Assembly (NCBI GenBank): GCA_003255025.1
Contig: QANY01011423.1
Coordinates: forward strand, 950,788 to 1,014,787
DNA: 64,000 nucleotides
Origin: Datisca glomerata
Taxonomy: Eukaryota > Streptophyta > Magnoliopsida > Cucurbitales > Datiscaceae
Reading direction: 5' to 3'
Both the position numbers and the translations under genes were made by a program. Numbering within the stretch: position 1 is the first letter of the stretch; the number at the start of each line of letters is the position of its first letter. The notes under the pieces are model-generated. The model was given only the letters and a program-made list of their open reading frames with translations. It was not told the DNA's origin and did no database searches. Below are positions 46,214 through 59,073 of this stretch, in pieces.

Positions 46214-46808
46214 GGGCAGCACTCCAACGATATTGATGCAGCCTAATAAGTGCGCTCGACTACTTATCATTTTGAATTCAAATAGAATAACCTCTACGAG
46301 TTTTTTTTTCTATGTTGCGTTACTTGCATTTTAGTCAAAGACAACCTATCTTTCTTTTCTAAAAAAAAAAGATGAAACATGTTTCATTTATGTGAAATTA
46401 TTATGTTTGTCGGTCATAATATGACTTGAGACCCATATTAATAAAATCCGATCTATTGATTTAGACCTAAACAACCCTGATTTGTTTAAAATGAATAAAA
46501 AATCTATTATTTTTTTTTCAAATCAAAACAAATCTTGATCATTCATTTTTAATTTAACGAACACCACTAACAGTTATGACCACCGGTTAAAATAATTTCT
46601 ACTCCTTTACTAAGTCAACCACGTGTAGTTCCTGCCATATAACTACGTCGTTAAAGACCTTAGATGAGGAATGCATTCTTTTCACACAAGGCGTCACCAA
46701 TTCTTCATCAACAAATGACTACATGTAGTTTTGTCGTCCCAACTACAAGTCATTTGTCATCGTTCTCACCTTCATGAAATGTGACTAAATAATTCACTTA
46801 AAAGTCAC
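46214..46808. other. Intergenic DNA, no gene seen
   Basis: About 46400-46570 shares a loose resemblance with 47760-47950 (bases around gatctgtttgattc and the T-rich run that follows), suggesting an old dispersed repeat. No gene. Confidence 0.35.
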
Positions 46809-47319
46809 ATCTCTACTGTATTAAAAGAGACTTAAGGGAGATAAATATTTGATTTTTTATTTTATCATTTAAGCCGCACTAAATATTGTATAAGATTAAT
46901 TTTTTTTACGTATTTAATTCATTTATATTTCTCTTCACTAATTATTCTTTTACCAATACTTAATAAAATTTAGTATTTTATATTATTATGTTATTAGGAA
47001 TGTAAATGATTATGTATATGATTTTAGAGATCCTTAAATCATAAATATTATTTTCGTCAATAAAAATGAGTTATTGTATATCTGTAAGATTTTTTTGTTG
47101 TTTAGTTTTTTTAGTTTTTATAATAAATATAATAATTTTTAGTTTATTTACAATAGTTTAATTACAAATATGAGAAACTACCATCATTATTTTTTTTTTT
47201 TTTAGATTTACAATATTTTGAAAGCTAATATATATATTTCAACATTAATAGTAATTAAAAAAATTATTATATAATTTTAAAATTCTACAACATGTACAAA
47301 GCACGTGCTTTTCAACTAG
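46809..47319 (+). mobile_element. Non-autonomous Helitron, 511 bp
   Basis: Starts TCTCTACTGTATTAAAAGAG at 46809 after an A, and ends with a palindromic hairpin aaagcacgtgcttt (47299-47312) followed by tcaaCTAG (47319) and a T. TC start, hairpin, CTAG end and A/T insertion site together fit a Helitron. AT-rich with no coding capacity. Confidence 0.7.
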
Positions 47320-48950
47320 TGTTAATAAAAGATTAATCGTTAACTTCATACATATAGAAAGAAAAAGCTTCTGATATTATATTTGTAAATGGGATGACAA
47401 GGTACGTAGTAACATCTAGTAACGGTTAAATAAGCGTTGATTGACTGTTAATTTTTATGTGTGCAGTGCCACATAGATCAAAGGATCACATTGACAAATA
47501 CAAAATATGAAAACTACATTAATTAAATTATTAGAAGAACTAAATTGAAACTTGAAAGAGAGACAAAAATTATATATTTGGAAAAAAACACATTTTATTA
47601 TTTTACCCAAAATCTTTTGGATCAAAGATATGTTTAATTCGATTAGAATAATGAAATGATAATGAATTTTATTATCGTCATCATATAATTTTTCATTTTT
47701 CAATATGATTTTACACTTTTTGTTTCACTCTCCGCTCACTCTTTTGTTTGAGAAATTATTAACCACAATGTGACCTAGGACCACATCATTTGATTCTGAT
47801 CTGTTTGATTCAGATTTGAACTGAACCGATCTGTTTAGAATGAAAATTGAAAAAATAAACTTATTTTTTATTTATTTTTCTTTTTAAATCAGTACAAATC
47901 TTAATTTATTCATTTTTTATTTCGATTGACGACCACATTATGACTCACAGTCTCTCTAATTTCTCTTTTTATCTATAGCTTTCACTAAGATGCAAGTCAT
48001 ATTCACACATGTACACAACATTAACATATTTAAAATTGTGAGGCTGAAATTAAAAAATAAGAACAAAATCACAACGATTTAAAAAGTGTTTTATTTTTGA
48101 AATATTTAAGAGTTTAAAATAAATCAATTACACACCCTCACTTTGACTTAAAATCAAAAACACCCTCTCAATTATAACATTAGTCAACTGCGTCCCTTCA
48201 ACTCTTAACATTAATCAATCAAAACACAAGTCTATTTTTGTGTTAAAATCTCATTTAATTGGTCGGTTGTGCTTCTTAGTTTCCCAAGCGGTTTTACTTG
48301 AAGCATAAAATCATTGGTCAAAATCAATCACACCCCCTTAACTTACACTCCAAATTAAAGACAGTTGATGCCCAAAATTTGACTAAGGCCTAACAATTAT
48401 ACGAATGACTCAACCCCTATCTAATACTGAAGAGAAGATTGAGATAAACTCAACTTATCATGTAGCACAATAAAAGTGCACCCGAGAGACTCACCCAAGT
48501 CAAGCCTACAAGGAAAAAAAAAAGAGAAAGAAGAAAGAAAGATCTAGACCCCAAAAATCAACAAGGGTCCTAAGCATCAATGAATACTAAGGAGGACCAG
48601 ACGCAGAGAACAAAGGAAGAAGAAACTGGCGAAGGAGAAAAAATCAGGAAGGCCCATCATCGACAGAGGAGCTAGGGTAAAACAAGAGATTCTATTGGCT
48701 GAAGTAAAAAGTGAGTGACACACTCTTAAGCTAGGCTTTGAGGTCTCTCTTTGCATAGAAGCTTTGAGACTTACTTCAATGGAGGTTTTTGCTTGCCTCT
48801 TCACTCTTACCTCCTTGCAGCCCTTCCCCTTTTATAGGCGTTTTGCTCAAGACTTTGGCGCTAAGAGACTCCACGTGGTAAATTAACCTCTCACTTGTAT
48901 GAGAGCTCTGATTGGTTGAATATGGTGCCCTTTCAGTTTTTCCCTCATTC
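47320..48950. other. Intergenic DNA, possible solo LTR fragment at 48.4-48.95 kb
   Basis: No gene is supported. On the minus strand at 48829-48839 there is cctataaaagg, a TATA-like box, with GC content above average around it (48550-48900). This could be LTR or promoter sequence of a repeat. Small open frames there have no recognisable similarity. Confidence 0.35.
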
Positions 48951-48959
48951 AGTTTTTCC

Positions 48960-49870
48960 ATTACTCAATAATGCCAAAAAAAATTGTAAAGGTGGCAAAC
49001 AATAAATGCAAAAGTCATTTATAAATATACAATTGCACATACATATATAGGTTACAGATAATAGTAATATACCAGGAGCATGGGCAATGTTAGAATTTTT
49101 TGTAAAGGGGGGCAATGATAAATGTAAAAAGATGTCACTCATAAAGATACAACTAAAAATATTTATAGATACATACATACACACAAAATTTCCAAAAAAA
49201 TCTACACAATTTCATCCTGATTAGAAAAGAAATATAAAACCAAGATCTTAATGCTATTATAATATTCCTCTATCTACATGTTTTGAAAGTGGAACATAAT
49301 CATTCAACTGCCAATATTATTAAAAGGATCATTCTCAATGCATGTGATCAAAATTTACCAACCATTAATCATCCATTCGATTGCACGATCGACTTGTATG
49401 ATTTTCATAATAGAAAATGTTATTTCTATAAAATTCGTTGCAATCGGAAAAATTAAAGATAAAATTATAAGCTTAAAAACTAATGGATATACTCATTTAT
49501 TTCCTTAATCATTTCTTCAACTAGCTTGTAATCCCAAACTCATCACTAAACCTCATATCATGAATGCAATTATGTAGTTGGGCATCAAATATTATGCGTT
49601 GAACCTTTAAAAATGCAAATGGATAAAATTGAGCAAAGAATGAATCATCTTGATTCAAGAATGTCATAAATAATATGTATTTAATATTAATTTCGTTAAA
49701 GGATTGTTCAGTTCTTGAAGTTGCAAAATCTAAGATAACATAGAACACCTCTGCACAAAAATGATGCAGACCTCTGACAACATCTATACTATGTTTCTCA
49801 CAAAATAAAGAAGCCTCATTTATCAAATTATCTCGTCTTTCCTCTCTCATCCTTGACTCGGATTAGAGAG
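48960..49870. repeat. Dispersed repeat, copy 2 (partner at 44.9-45.8 kb)
   Basis: See copy 1. The minus-strand frame 49521-49850 (109 codons, starting MREERRDNLINEASLFCEKH) is the longest open piece in either copy. It has no recognised domain and is most likely the remnant of a multiplied gene or element ORF. Boundaries are approximate. Confidence 0.55.
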
Positions 49871-50164
49871 AGTTTTTTTGTTTTTTTTTTTTTGTCAAAA
49901 TGAGAAAGAGAGACAAAAATGAAAAATATTTTCTCACCTCTTCTTTCTCTCCTTCTTTCAATGCTTTACTGTTAATAATAAAGTAGAATGACTCAATTTT
50001 TTTGGTCTCAAATCCAACTCAATGTGACGTAATATTGCGAAAGTTATTCACTTGTAGGATAAATTAACAAATTGACGGGAAGGTAAAACTTATGATCAAA
50101 TTAATATTCCAAATATTTTAGTTTTTTTGCCAACCTTACAAATATTTTAGTTAAAAATAAAAAA

Positions 50165-50659
50165 GAAAAATTACATATATGATCATCGTAGTTTGGGTCA
50201 AATTTCAATTTTATCATTATAATTTAATTTTTCTCAATTACATCATCAAAGTTTTAAAAATATTTCAATCTAATCATTCATCCACATCCCGTTAAAAAAC
50301 TTAATGTTTTGTTGATGTGACAAATGTTTTATTACATGTGTGTACCACATAAGCAAGAAGTAGTGGCACAACAAGATTTTATTTTATTTGATTTTCCACC
50401 ACAGTTTTTAATTTTTTCAAAAAAGAGAAAATAAAATAAAATAAAATCGTATGGTGCCACTATTTTTTGTTAATGTGGCATACACGTGTAAAAAAAGTTT
50501 ATCACATCAACAAAACGTTAAGTTGTTTTAACATAATGTCGATGAGTGATGAGATTGAAATATTTTAAAAATTTTGATAAAGTAATTGAAAAAAAGTTAA
50601 ATTATAATGATGAAATTAAAATTTGATTCAAATTATAATATCCACATATGTAATTTTTC
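50165..50659. mobile_element. Fold-back MITE with long terminal inverted repeats
   Basis: The left arm starts gaaaaattacatatatgatc. The right arm ends with its diverged reverse complement (..cacatatgtaatttttcc). The arms are about 200-235 bp each and leave a short centre near 50400-50440. Both arms contain gtggcac or gtgccac and an ATTATAATTTAA-type block. A 9-base aaataaaaa occurs on both flanks, but it is low complexity. Mutator-like fold-back elements look like this. Confidence 0.7.
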
Positions 50660-51240
50660 CAAATAAAAATTAGGGAAAGAAATAGAGAGGGTGAAGAAGA
50701 CATGGTGAGGGCGAAGTGCTATATATTACGGAGATCTTGAACAATGATGAAAATATTCTCCGAATATTGTTTGCGATTTTAAGTTCCTGATTATTAGCGA
50801 TGCCATTGCTATATACAAAGTTTAAAAGGTCCTCCAATGAGATATGATAATTGATAGTTAAATGTGATAGCATAGCATAGGGCCTTTCATAGGTCACACC
50901 ACTGGGTCAAAAGGGAATCTGGGGGAATCTCCCAATTTCTTCACTAATGAAAGCCACCCGCATCTTGAATATCCGACAAAAACCCAGTTCATAGTTTTTT
51001 TTTCTTTTTTGCTATGGACACATAATTTGCTGACAATTTCCCAATTTTTAAGCGTTTTTTCCCTAAACTTGAAAGATTTCAATATCTTTCATCCCCACTT
51101 TTTGTCTTTTTGAAATCGGAAGATATTGAGTATATCATTAGGCAGATCTTCCATGAAAGTTACCTTTAAGAGTACATCGCTTTCAGAACTAAAAGCATTG
51201 CTTTCACACTCTTTCTGTCATTTATAGAGAGAGAAAGGGT

Positions 51241-51280
<40 letters not shown>

Positions 51281-51301
51281 AAGAGGACAGAGTGGAAGGA
51301 G
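50660..51301 (+). promoter_or_regulatory. Upstream region and 5' UTR of the DUF1084 gene
   Basis: A pyrimidine/purine-rich zone before the start codon. tttataga at 51221-51228 is a possible TATA element about 80 bp before the ATG. An (AG)16 microsatellite (51246-51277) would lie in the 5' UTR, which is common in plant leaders. No further elements can be assigned with confidence. Confidence 0.35.
51246..51277. repeat. (AG)16 microsatellite
   Basis: Uninterrupted AG/GA run directly upstream of the DUF1084 start codon. Confidence 0.95.
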
Positions 51302-54300
51302 ATGATGTTTGCATTGAGAGAAGGGTCTTGCTTTCCACGGGTCTTGGTGGGCGTTTATGTATGTCTTGCGATTGTTGATGCTCTTATTGCTCTTCTAGCA
51401 TTTTCTCAGGTTTGATTCTGATCTTTAATGGTCCTTGCCCCCCCCCCCCCCCCTNCCCCCCCCCCCCAATTTCTCATGTTTGTGGTCTATTGTTAGTGGA
51501 ATGGAGGAATTTAAGGGGTGAGATTTATCACAATGTATGTTTGAACTTTAGATTTTGAGGTGGGCATTTTGGGAGGATTTTGGAATCTGAATTTCAATTT
51601 AATACCATCTTTTAATTAGTGGCCATGTGGATTATTTGTCATTTTGATGCATCTGAATAGATGATTTAATATTCTTGAGTTTGACAAACGTTATGCTATT
51701 AGTAAGTTTACTTCCATTTTGCAAGTGATTGAACTGCCTCTAACAGCAATGAAAAAGAAGAAGGAAGTCAACTACACTTTCGATCTATAGTTGATTTCTG
51801 TTAACCAAACATTCTTAAATATTTTCCTATTTATAAAGTTTGTTAAAGTGTATAGTAAACAAAATTTGTTATAGAAGGACTATGCTGACTGGAACAAAGC
51901 GAAAAGTATGTGGACTGTTCTGAGAATTAGAAATATAACGGAATACATTGAAAATTGAGTGTAAACTGAAGGACTACCATTGAAGTTTTCCCTTCGTTTT
52001 TTCTTGTTCTTTATTTTTCCTCCGCTAGAGAATCTAACATTTGATGTCAGCCTTGCATTTATCTCATGTGTTAGAATGATTATGTGATAGCTGGGACTAC
52101 CCTCATATGCTCATTGTTCAATATTGCATTTTGAAGTTCACAAATGGATGTTGAACAAAGATTAAATTTCCCAAAAACTAATTTTAAACGCTTAGGATAT
52201 TACAAGAAATGTTTTTATATCAGTCATGAACTATGCTGTGTGATATCCACTTCTTACTGACCATTTGTTTTCATGTTTTTCAGTTAGCAAGGATTCACTC
52301 GAGGACATCACAACTTGGATGGACTCGCCAAAAAGTGAGTTATCTGTTAGATCATATCACCTAGTACTTGATTCAGCATTCATTGTTCTTCTCTCATCTC
52401 CTTTTCACACAGAATTGATTGAGTGATTGAGTGATTGAGTTGTTGTTCTGGAGTTATCTAATCTTTCTAATTATGAGAAATTTAAACTAGGTTTGGTTAA
52501 TAGAGTTTCACTGGTTGATATAGATGATGTTATGGTTAAATTATGCATGACGCATCATTCTTCAAAAGTTTATGACATTGTGTGCCAAAGGTCCGGTAAT
52601 TATATTAAGTAGAGGTTATAATTGTAAATAGCTTTATCATGGTGCATATATAAATGTGCCAAAGCTGCATTGTCTAAGTTCCCTGACGGGTGAGCTCTTG
52701 CATCTCGGGGAGTATAAGTGGACTCATATGTGTGTGTGCTTACTTGTATCTTGTTTAAGGCATGAAGAGAGAGAGTACTAGTGATTCCTACAAACACATT
52801 CATAACTAGACATATTGTTATTGATTGGTGGGTTAACCAGTAATCAGATTGTAGTTGTAATGTAAATTCATTATCTTACTTCATATAATGTTCTACTTCT
52901 ACTGCAGGTGTTTCATTCAATAATTGGTTCTTCTAATATGGGTGAGAATTGTTGTTAACATTTTGCGTCATAGTATCCACATTATTCTTTCTCCTTCAGT
53001 CTGTTTTATTAGTCTATGATGTTTTTTCATATGTAGTTAATATTTGTATTACGACATTCCATTTACGAATTGACGACTTAAGAAACATATCATTCCTATG
53101 TCTGTTATGAACATTCTTTGGCACCAAGCGATGATATAATCCACTTTGTTTGTAACCATCACAAGGTTAGATAGGAGAATGATAATAGTCAAATTTTATT
53201 TTAGTTTCTATATGTTTCTCTGCAGCTGAAGAACATAAATGGGATCCCGTTCGAATTAACAAAATACGTAGTTGTTCACTATGCTTATAGTACTTAAGAG
53301 ATCAAGATTTAGGCAACTTGTTCTGTCTCATGTTTTTGGAATCGAAAATATTCATTTTAGGTTATTATTTGTAGCTTTCTTGTATTTTTTATGACATTAC
53401 CGTTGGTATTTGAACAATTCCCGAGAAAGGGTAATTACAATCTAAAGAGCAGTTTCTAAAAGGAGATTGTGGAGGTTATTCACCCAGTTGATTTCAAAAT
53501 TCACTGTGGGAAACAAACAACCTAGGCAATCTCTTAATAAACAAACACAAAGAAAGAAAAAGAGAACTTTACAAAAAAAACCAAAAGGAAAAACATCCTA
53601 GCTGTTAATTCTTCATTTTCCACCCGGTTCATGTTTCGCTAGCTGTTTTTTTTTCCGAATTATATCGTTCCCTTTGCAATCCCCCTTATCTATCCATCTC
53701 AAATATTAGAATTTTAGTCATTTTATTACTTTAGAATCAATCTGAGATATGGAGTACCTTTTTTATCTTTGAACCAAACTTAATTATTTGATTCTGGCAT
53801 GGCAGGTTACTTTGTTTATGTTGTACTATCTCTTCTTGCTTCTTGCAATGGGTGGCCATGTTGGTCGGGTTCTTGTGGATTTGTTCTCATGGGTACTCCT
53901 TCAGTCTCGATTAATGTATAAATTCGCCCATCAGGATGATGATTCTTATTGAAGTTTTTTAACTGTGAAATTTTTGCTCTGGCAGCATTCCCCAAAATTC
54001 TGTTTCTGGCAGTGTTTCTTCTACTTTTGTCATTCTGGTAATTTTTCTATTATTTTACTAATAGTCATATGATCTATTTTACTGTTTTGTTATTTTTCTC
54101 TTGCTGGTTGCACATCTTTCTTCCAGAAATGTTCCCGAAAAGAAGTTGTATAGTATTGCAGTTAGTATGTAATATGTGCATTCAAATATAAATTGCTTGT
54201 TTTCTATAAGCTATAGTTTATTTTTGTTCGAGAATTTTCATAGGGTCGACCTTTGCCATCAGCCAGATGATGGAGAGGATGAGGAAGAAGAAAACAGTTC

Positions 54301-57300
54301 ACAGGAAGCTTTGCTTGGAAAAACATTGAACAAAGAAAGCACAGATAGTCATTGGAGATGTTTTTTTCTCCGGCTAGGTCATGTTGGAAGCCGTCAGAGA
54401 TTCGTAACGTTGGTGCGTTATTGACAAAATATTTCCTTCTCAAATATATATATTTGTTATTTACTGAGTTTATTATGAAACATGTTTATCGTTTCTAATC
54501 TTTACCAGGTCATCGTTCTTCTTTTTATTTTAACATTGGCATTTGCTGCGATAATCTGGATCGGGATGGGAAAAAATTCAATTGATTCTTTGGTAGTAGC
54601 TCGGGTATGTATGAACTGATAACAAGTTTACACATCTTTCTTTTGTGGCCCTCTATGACAGTATATATATCCTGACTGAGTGGGTGACAAGATTCCGAGC
54701 ATTTTAGGTGTTAATTTTACTTTGCTGATAATAAAAGAAGAAAGAAAAAAAATTCATCATATCATGTGGACTCTTGGGAGTGATTATGCTTCAAGTTTTC
54801 AAGACTGATTTGTTAACTTCATATTGCTAACATAAGGAAATACATTTTCTTAACATTATTGAATTTTAAGTTTCTTAATTTTTCTTTATCAATAGTTCAT
54901 TTCCAGAATGATTAGTAGTATCTGTGTTTGTGATAACACATTGTCATCTCTATTTTCCGGAAATTCTGCTATAAATTAATTATAAGATATCTTTCGGGAA
55001 TGCTTTATTTTAAATGCAAAATCTGTGACAATTTTTTGAGATTCATATAGTTGCTCGACTTTTTGTAGCTTTATTATAATAATAAAGTATCGTTGCTTGA
55101 CTTATTGTAGCTTTACATTCTTTCTTTTTGGTCAATATGATGTACTGAAACTGTACTGTATTGTGAATTATTGTAATGCAGGTATACGTAGATTGTGTTG
55201 CTGTGGTAATACTTTTATTAGGAGGAGCACTGGCTTGTTATGGTGAGCTACCTTTCTTTAAGAGCCTTTCTGCTGATCTTAAGTACTTCTTGCTTAAGCT
55301 TGCTGTCTCATGAGTTCTTGTTTTAGTTTCTGATTCGAAAACGAGTTTTCAAATATAATAAAGACAAGGGAAATTGTTGTGTTTAGTTTTCTGAAAAAGT
55401 TTAATGTCCAAAATCGTGTTTCGTAATGGTAGAGGTTGATTTTAGTATTAATATTGTTAAAAATGATTGGTGGTAGTTTTCAAAAATTATCAAAATCAAA
55501 ATCGTCATTTGATAAACTTGTTTTTAGATCTAAAAAAAAGAAAAACCAAACGTAATGATCAACCAAACAAGGCCTAGGTGAGTGATGTACTCCTAAAAAC
55601 TACTTTATAATGAAATATTTCATTACCATATACAGATCTCATCTCTTTATTTGAAAACTACTTCAAATCTCTTTGCGTTTCATGATTTCTAGAGTCAACA
55701 TATACAATCTACTTTGTCAAACACCTCTTTTATTGTCTTCTGTGAATCATCTTTTTATTGTGCATTGTGTTTAGTTGATCAGTCTACATCATATTCAGGT
55801 CTTATATTATGCTTGAAAATGAGAAAAGTTCGATCTGAGAGAGCATCATCGGAAATTTCAAAGGTATCAGTTTGGTTGTTCTCCTTCTCTTTCTGATCAA
55901 CTATTGATGTTAGAGCATTTAACTTGTGTATTTCCTTAAACAAGGTTTTATATTTAATAATTTGATTGCCCTTTCTCAATCATTTAATCAGTAATTTATG
56001 TATCTCTGTCTGTGTCCTCACAGGTTGCAGGTTTAGCTGTTGTTTCCGTCGTGTGTTTCACTTCAAGTGCTTTTGTAGCTATATTTACAGATATTCCTGT
56101 ACGTGCTTGTTCACTTATTCTACAATTTTTCAAAATTTCCCCCCTTTCGTTCTAATAACATGAAGCGTTCAGGTAAACTTTCTACGTCGGTCATTTTTGC
56201 AGGTTCTGTATCAGTGGCATCAGCAGCACCACCTAAATGGTTTATACACTTCTCTTCTGCTGATTTTATATTATCTTATAGGTGTGTGCTTTTACTTCTC
56301 GCAAGATTTCTATTCACTTAAGATATTTCAATGGTGCATTTCTACCATAGATTAAACTCCACTGTTATATTAATGGATCTTGAGAGAATTACACCCCCCC
56401 CCCCCNNNNNCCCCCCCCCCCCCCCTCTTTACCAAGATTAAAGAAAATCTTGGTATAAAGTATGAATAAAACTTGATGTTTCAAATGTGTTCGTTTGGCA
56501 GGATCGTCCGTACCATCGGCGTTTGTATTATGGATAATGAGAGAATTGCCCCAGTCTTTAGCAGCTAATCAACAAGAAGAATCAAGTACAATAACTTTCA
56601 TCAGTGACAGTTCTGTGGTAGTTCATTGTCCGAGGAACTGGACTTCCACAACGAGCACCCAGAATCAGGTAAAGCCCTTAAGAAATCCTGCCCTCGTCCT
56701 TTTTTCAATTTACAAATCATGCTTTCATTGAGCAGTTATTTTGATTCGCACCCGACATTGAAGAGAACTTATGATGGATAGACCACCGAGAAAAGGAAAA
56801 ACGGTTTTTGGACCCTGCTAGATCTTTTTTATAGGAGAAAATACTAAGTTGTCTCTTGCTAGACCATAGTCTAGTATTCTGACGCTAATATTAACACTTA
56901 CTAAATTGAAGTCTAGCAAAATATTTTCACTTGACCATGATCTAGCAAAATATTTTCAACTGACATTTTTAAATAGAAGGGGCAACGTAGTTTCTCTCTC
57001 CCTGTAAAAATGGCGGTTTTAGTCTATCCATGAAAACCTCTCAACGTTGAATTTCCCCACCTCAGTTTGAGGATTAAATGTGTTGTGTTACACCTGAATC
57101 TTAATGCTATATATTAAACATAAAGCGTAAGCATTGCTGTGTGGTCCTTTGAACAGACACCATTAAGATGGTATAACAAGTTTAATTTAGATCCTATTTT
57201 TACTTCACACTACTGAATTGACTTATGGGTCAACTTGTTGAGAAACTTAGATTGTGTTTGGATCTTTGCTATTATAAGATTCCTGTCAGTTTATATTATG

Positions 57301-57503
57301 TTAGCCTTTAAATTTACAGGTCCAAGTGATGCGTATTTAAATGCAGATAACGCGGGCAAGTCCTATTTAAAATGCGTTCTCAGACAAAATCTTTTGAAGA
57401 GTCGTCGGAGTTGTGAGACGATATGTTTTTATTGTTACGATCTTGTGGTGTGGTTGAAAGAAGATGCGGAAGAAGATCATTTACTCAGGCAATCCGAGCG
57501 TAA
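51302..57503 (+). CDS. TOM1/TOM3-like (DUF1084) multi-pass membrane protein
   Basis: Coding exons, all with GT..AG introns and matching phases: 51302-51409, 52284-52334, 52908-52941, 53806-53892, 53986-54037, 54244-54412, 54509-54604, 55182-55242, 55799-55863, 56024-56098, 56203-56281, 56502-56668. They give 348 residues. It starts MMFALREGSCFPRVLVGVYV, then has TSQLGWTRQK, GYFVYVVLSLLAS, MAFPKILFLAVFLLLLSFW, an acidic loop (DDGEDEEEE), VIVLLFILTLAFAAIIW and WHQQHHLNG. This is the TOM1/THH1/TOM3 domain with about seven membrane segments. TOM1 and TOM3 sit in tonoplast/endomembranes and are host factors for tobamovirus replication; the cellular role is little known. The last exon is uncertain: 57489-57503 (A-I-R-A-stop), or 57320-57340 after a better acceptor, or readthrough of intron 12 adding 20 residues. 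Runs of C with N lie in introns 1 and 11. Confidence 0.85.
51438..51467. repeat. Poly-C run with one N (intron 1)
   Basis: About 30 C with a T and an N at 51455. Likely a sequencing or assembly low-quality spot in a homopolymer. It lies inside intron 1, so the coding sequence is unaffected. Confidence 0.9.
56394..56425. repeat. Poly-C run with five N (intron 11)
   Basis: C-run interrupted by N at 56406-56410. An unresolved homopolymer or small gap inside intron 11. Confidence 0.9.
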
Positions 57504-59073
57504 CCGTAAGGTTGCTGTTTGCAAATTGCTTCTAATATTCTGTGAATGTACATATTAAGTTTGCACATTCTTAATGGAAATTTTTTGCTGGAATTCTGAG
57601 TTTGATTGTGTTCTTTTTTCATTCATTCATCTTGTCTCTGATCTCTTAGTCGTTTTTCAGAAGCCTTATAGGATTTGTACATAGCTAGCAGCAAGTTTTC
57701 CGAGTTGAAAATTAGAACAAGGGAAAAAAAAACTTGCTAGTTCTGTTGAAATTGAACTCGTACATGAGGATAGAAGTATTCATATTGTCATTGATAGTTT
57801 TTCCAGAAGAAACTGTAAATACCAATTTAGGTATTTGTCAATTTATATACATAGGAATCTGGTGGTGGAATTTGACAATGTTCTAAAATGAGGTTGATGC
57901 AAAGAATTAAAGATGTGATTTCCTTGGAAACGGATAGGCGTGTTCATCAGTTTTAAGCGGTTGACACATATCTATAACGGTCTATATCTATTAAAACGGA
58001 GACCGAGGAAAGCTTGATGTGATGTCTTTTTATTTCTTTGAATGAACATCTCAGGAGAGCATGACTCTCTTGTTCAACCCAACAAGATACATGGTCAAAT
58101 TGTCACAAGAATGAAACATGCGTTATTTAGTTAGTTAAAACTTGATCTATGATTTTGTCAGTGCAGAATTAAATATTCAGTTTTTTGTCTCATCGATTGA
58201 CTAAATTGATTTTTAAATAATTCACATATCACTTAATCAGTTAAAATTTAATATATAATTTGATCAGTACAAAATTAAACATTTACCTTTCTCGTCAATT
58301 TATAAATAAAAACAAGAAGTGTTTTCTATTTTTCATTTTTGAATGAATGGAAATTATATATAAAAATTCGTGGTTAGCAAAATATCAAGTAATGATCCAA
58401 TAAAACATAATTGTTTACATTGGAACATTGACAAGTAATACAAACAATTTAATTAAAAGCGTTAATCTAGTTGGAAGTGTAACTGAATCTACTACCACAA
58501 AATTTCATATTTAAACATTATTAAAAATTTCAAATCTGAAAAATGGAGAAGAAAATTACTTTTTCAAACAAAAGTTGAAAGTAAGTTAGTTCTTTTTATC
58601 TTATTGCACGTTTAATTGCTTTTATAATCGGATAAGAATTTGAAATTGTCTTAAGAACTAGAATCATAATGGACTAATCAAGAATCTGAATTTAAAATCT
58701 GATTAATATGTTTATTAATTATCAAGAATCATATTATTTTAAAGTGACAATGTTTGTCTGTATTCACTAATAAAAAATTAAATCGACATTGTTAAGATGC
58801 CCTTTTAAAGAAAATGAATATGGTTTTTTTATTTAATTATTAGTACTATTTAGATTTTAATTATAATGACATCTACTATTTATAACTCATGAATATTCAT
58901 ATAATAGATAATTATATATAATTTTTAGTGATATTATATGTTAAATATATAGATTTCGTAAATAATCTCATAAATTTAATCAATAATAATTAAATTTTAT
59001 ATCGTCCACATGATAACTAAAATATGTTGAATAAAAATAAATATATAAAACGAAGAAGTGATAGATAAATATT
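57504..59073. other. 3' flank of the DUF1084 gene and AT-rich intergenic DNA
   Basis: 57504-57900 probably includes the 3' UTR. The rest is AT-rich with no gene. Two related blocks (aaaatttaatatataatttgatcagt near 58242 and ttaaaacttgatctatgattttgtcagt near 58136) suggest a short diverged duplication. Confidence 0.4.

Noticed and set aside
46005..46270. Short frames on both strands around the 31-bp repeat
   Set aside because: Repeat-driven open frames with no start context or similarity.
48577..48804. 75-codon minus-strand frame
   Set aside because: Serine/leucine-rich low-information frame in a probable LTR-like region; no motif.
52600..52803. 67-codon minus-strand frame
   Set aside because: Lies in intron 2 of the DUF1084 gene, antisense, with no similarity.
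55330..55580. Possible MITE in intron 8 of the DUF1084 gene (ends in accaaacaaggcctagg)
   Set aside because: No terminal inverted repeat or target duplication could be matched by eye, so it is not listed as a feature.
57235..57558. 107-codon plus-strand frame downstream of the DUF1084 gene
   Set aside because: No domain, and it overlaps both candidate last-exon acceptors; more likely 3' UTR.
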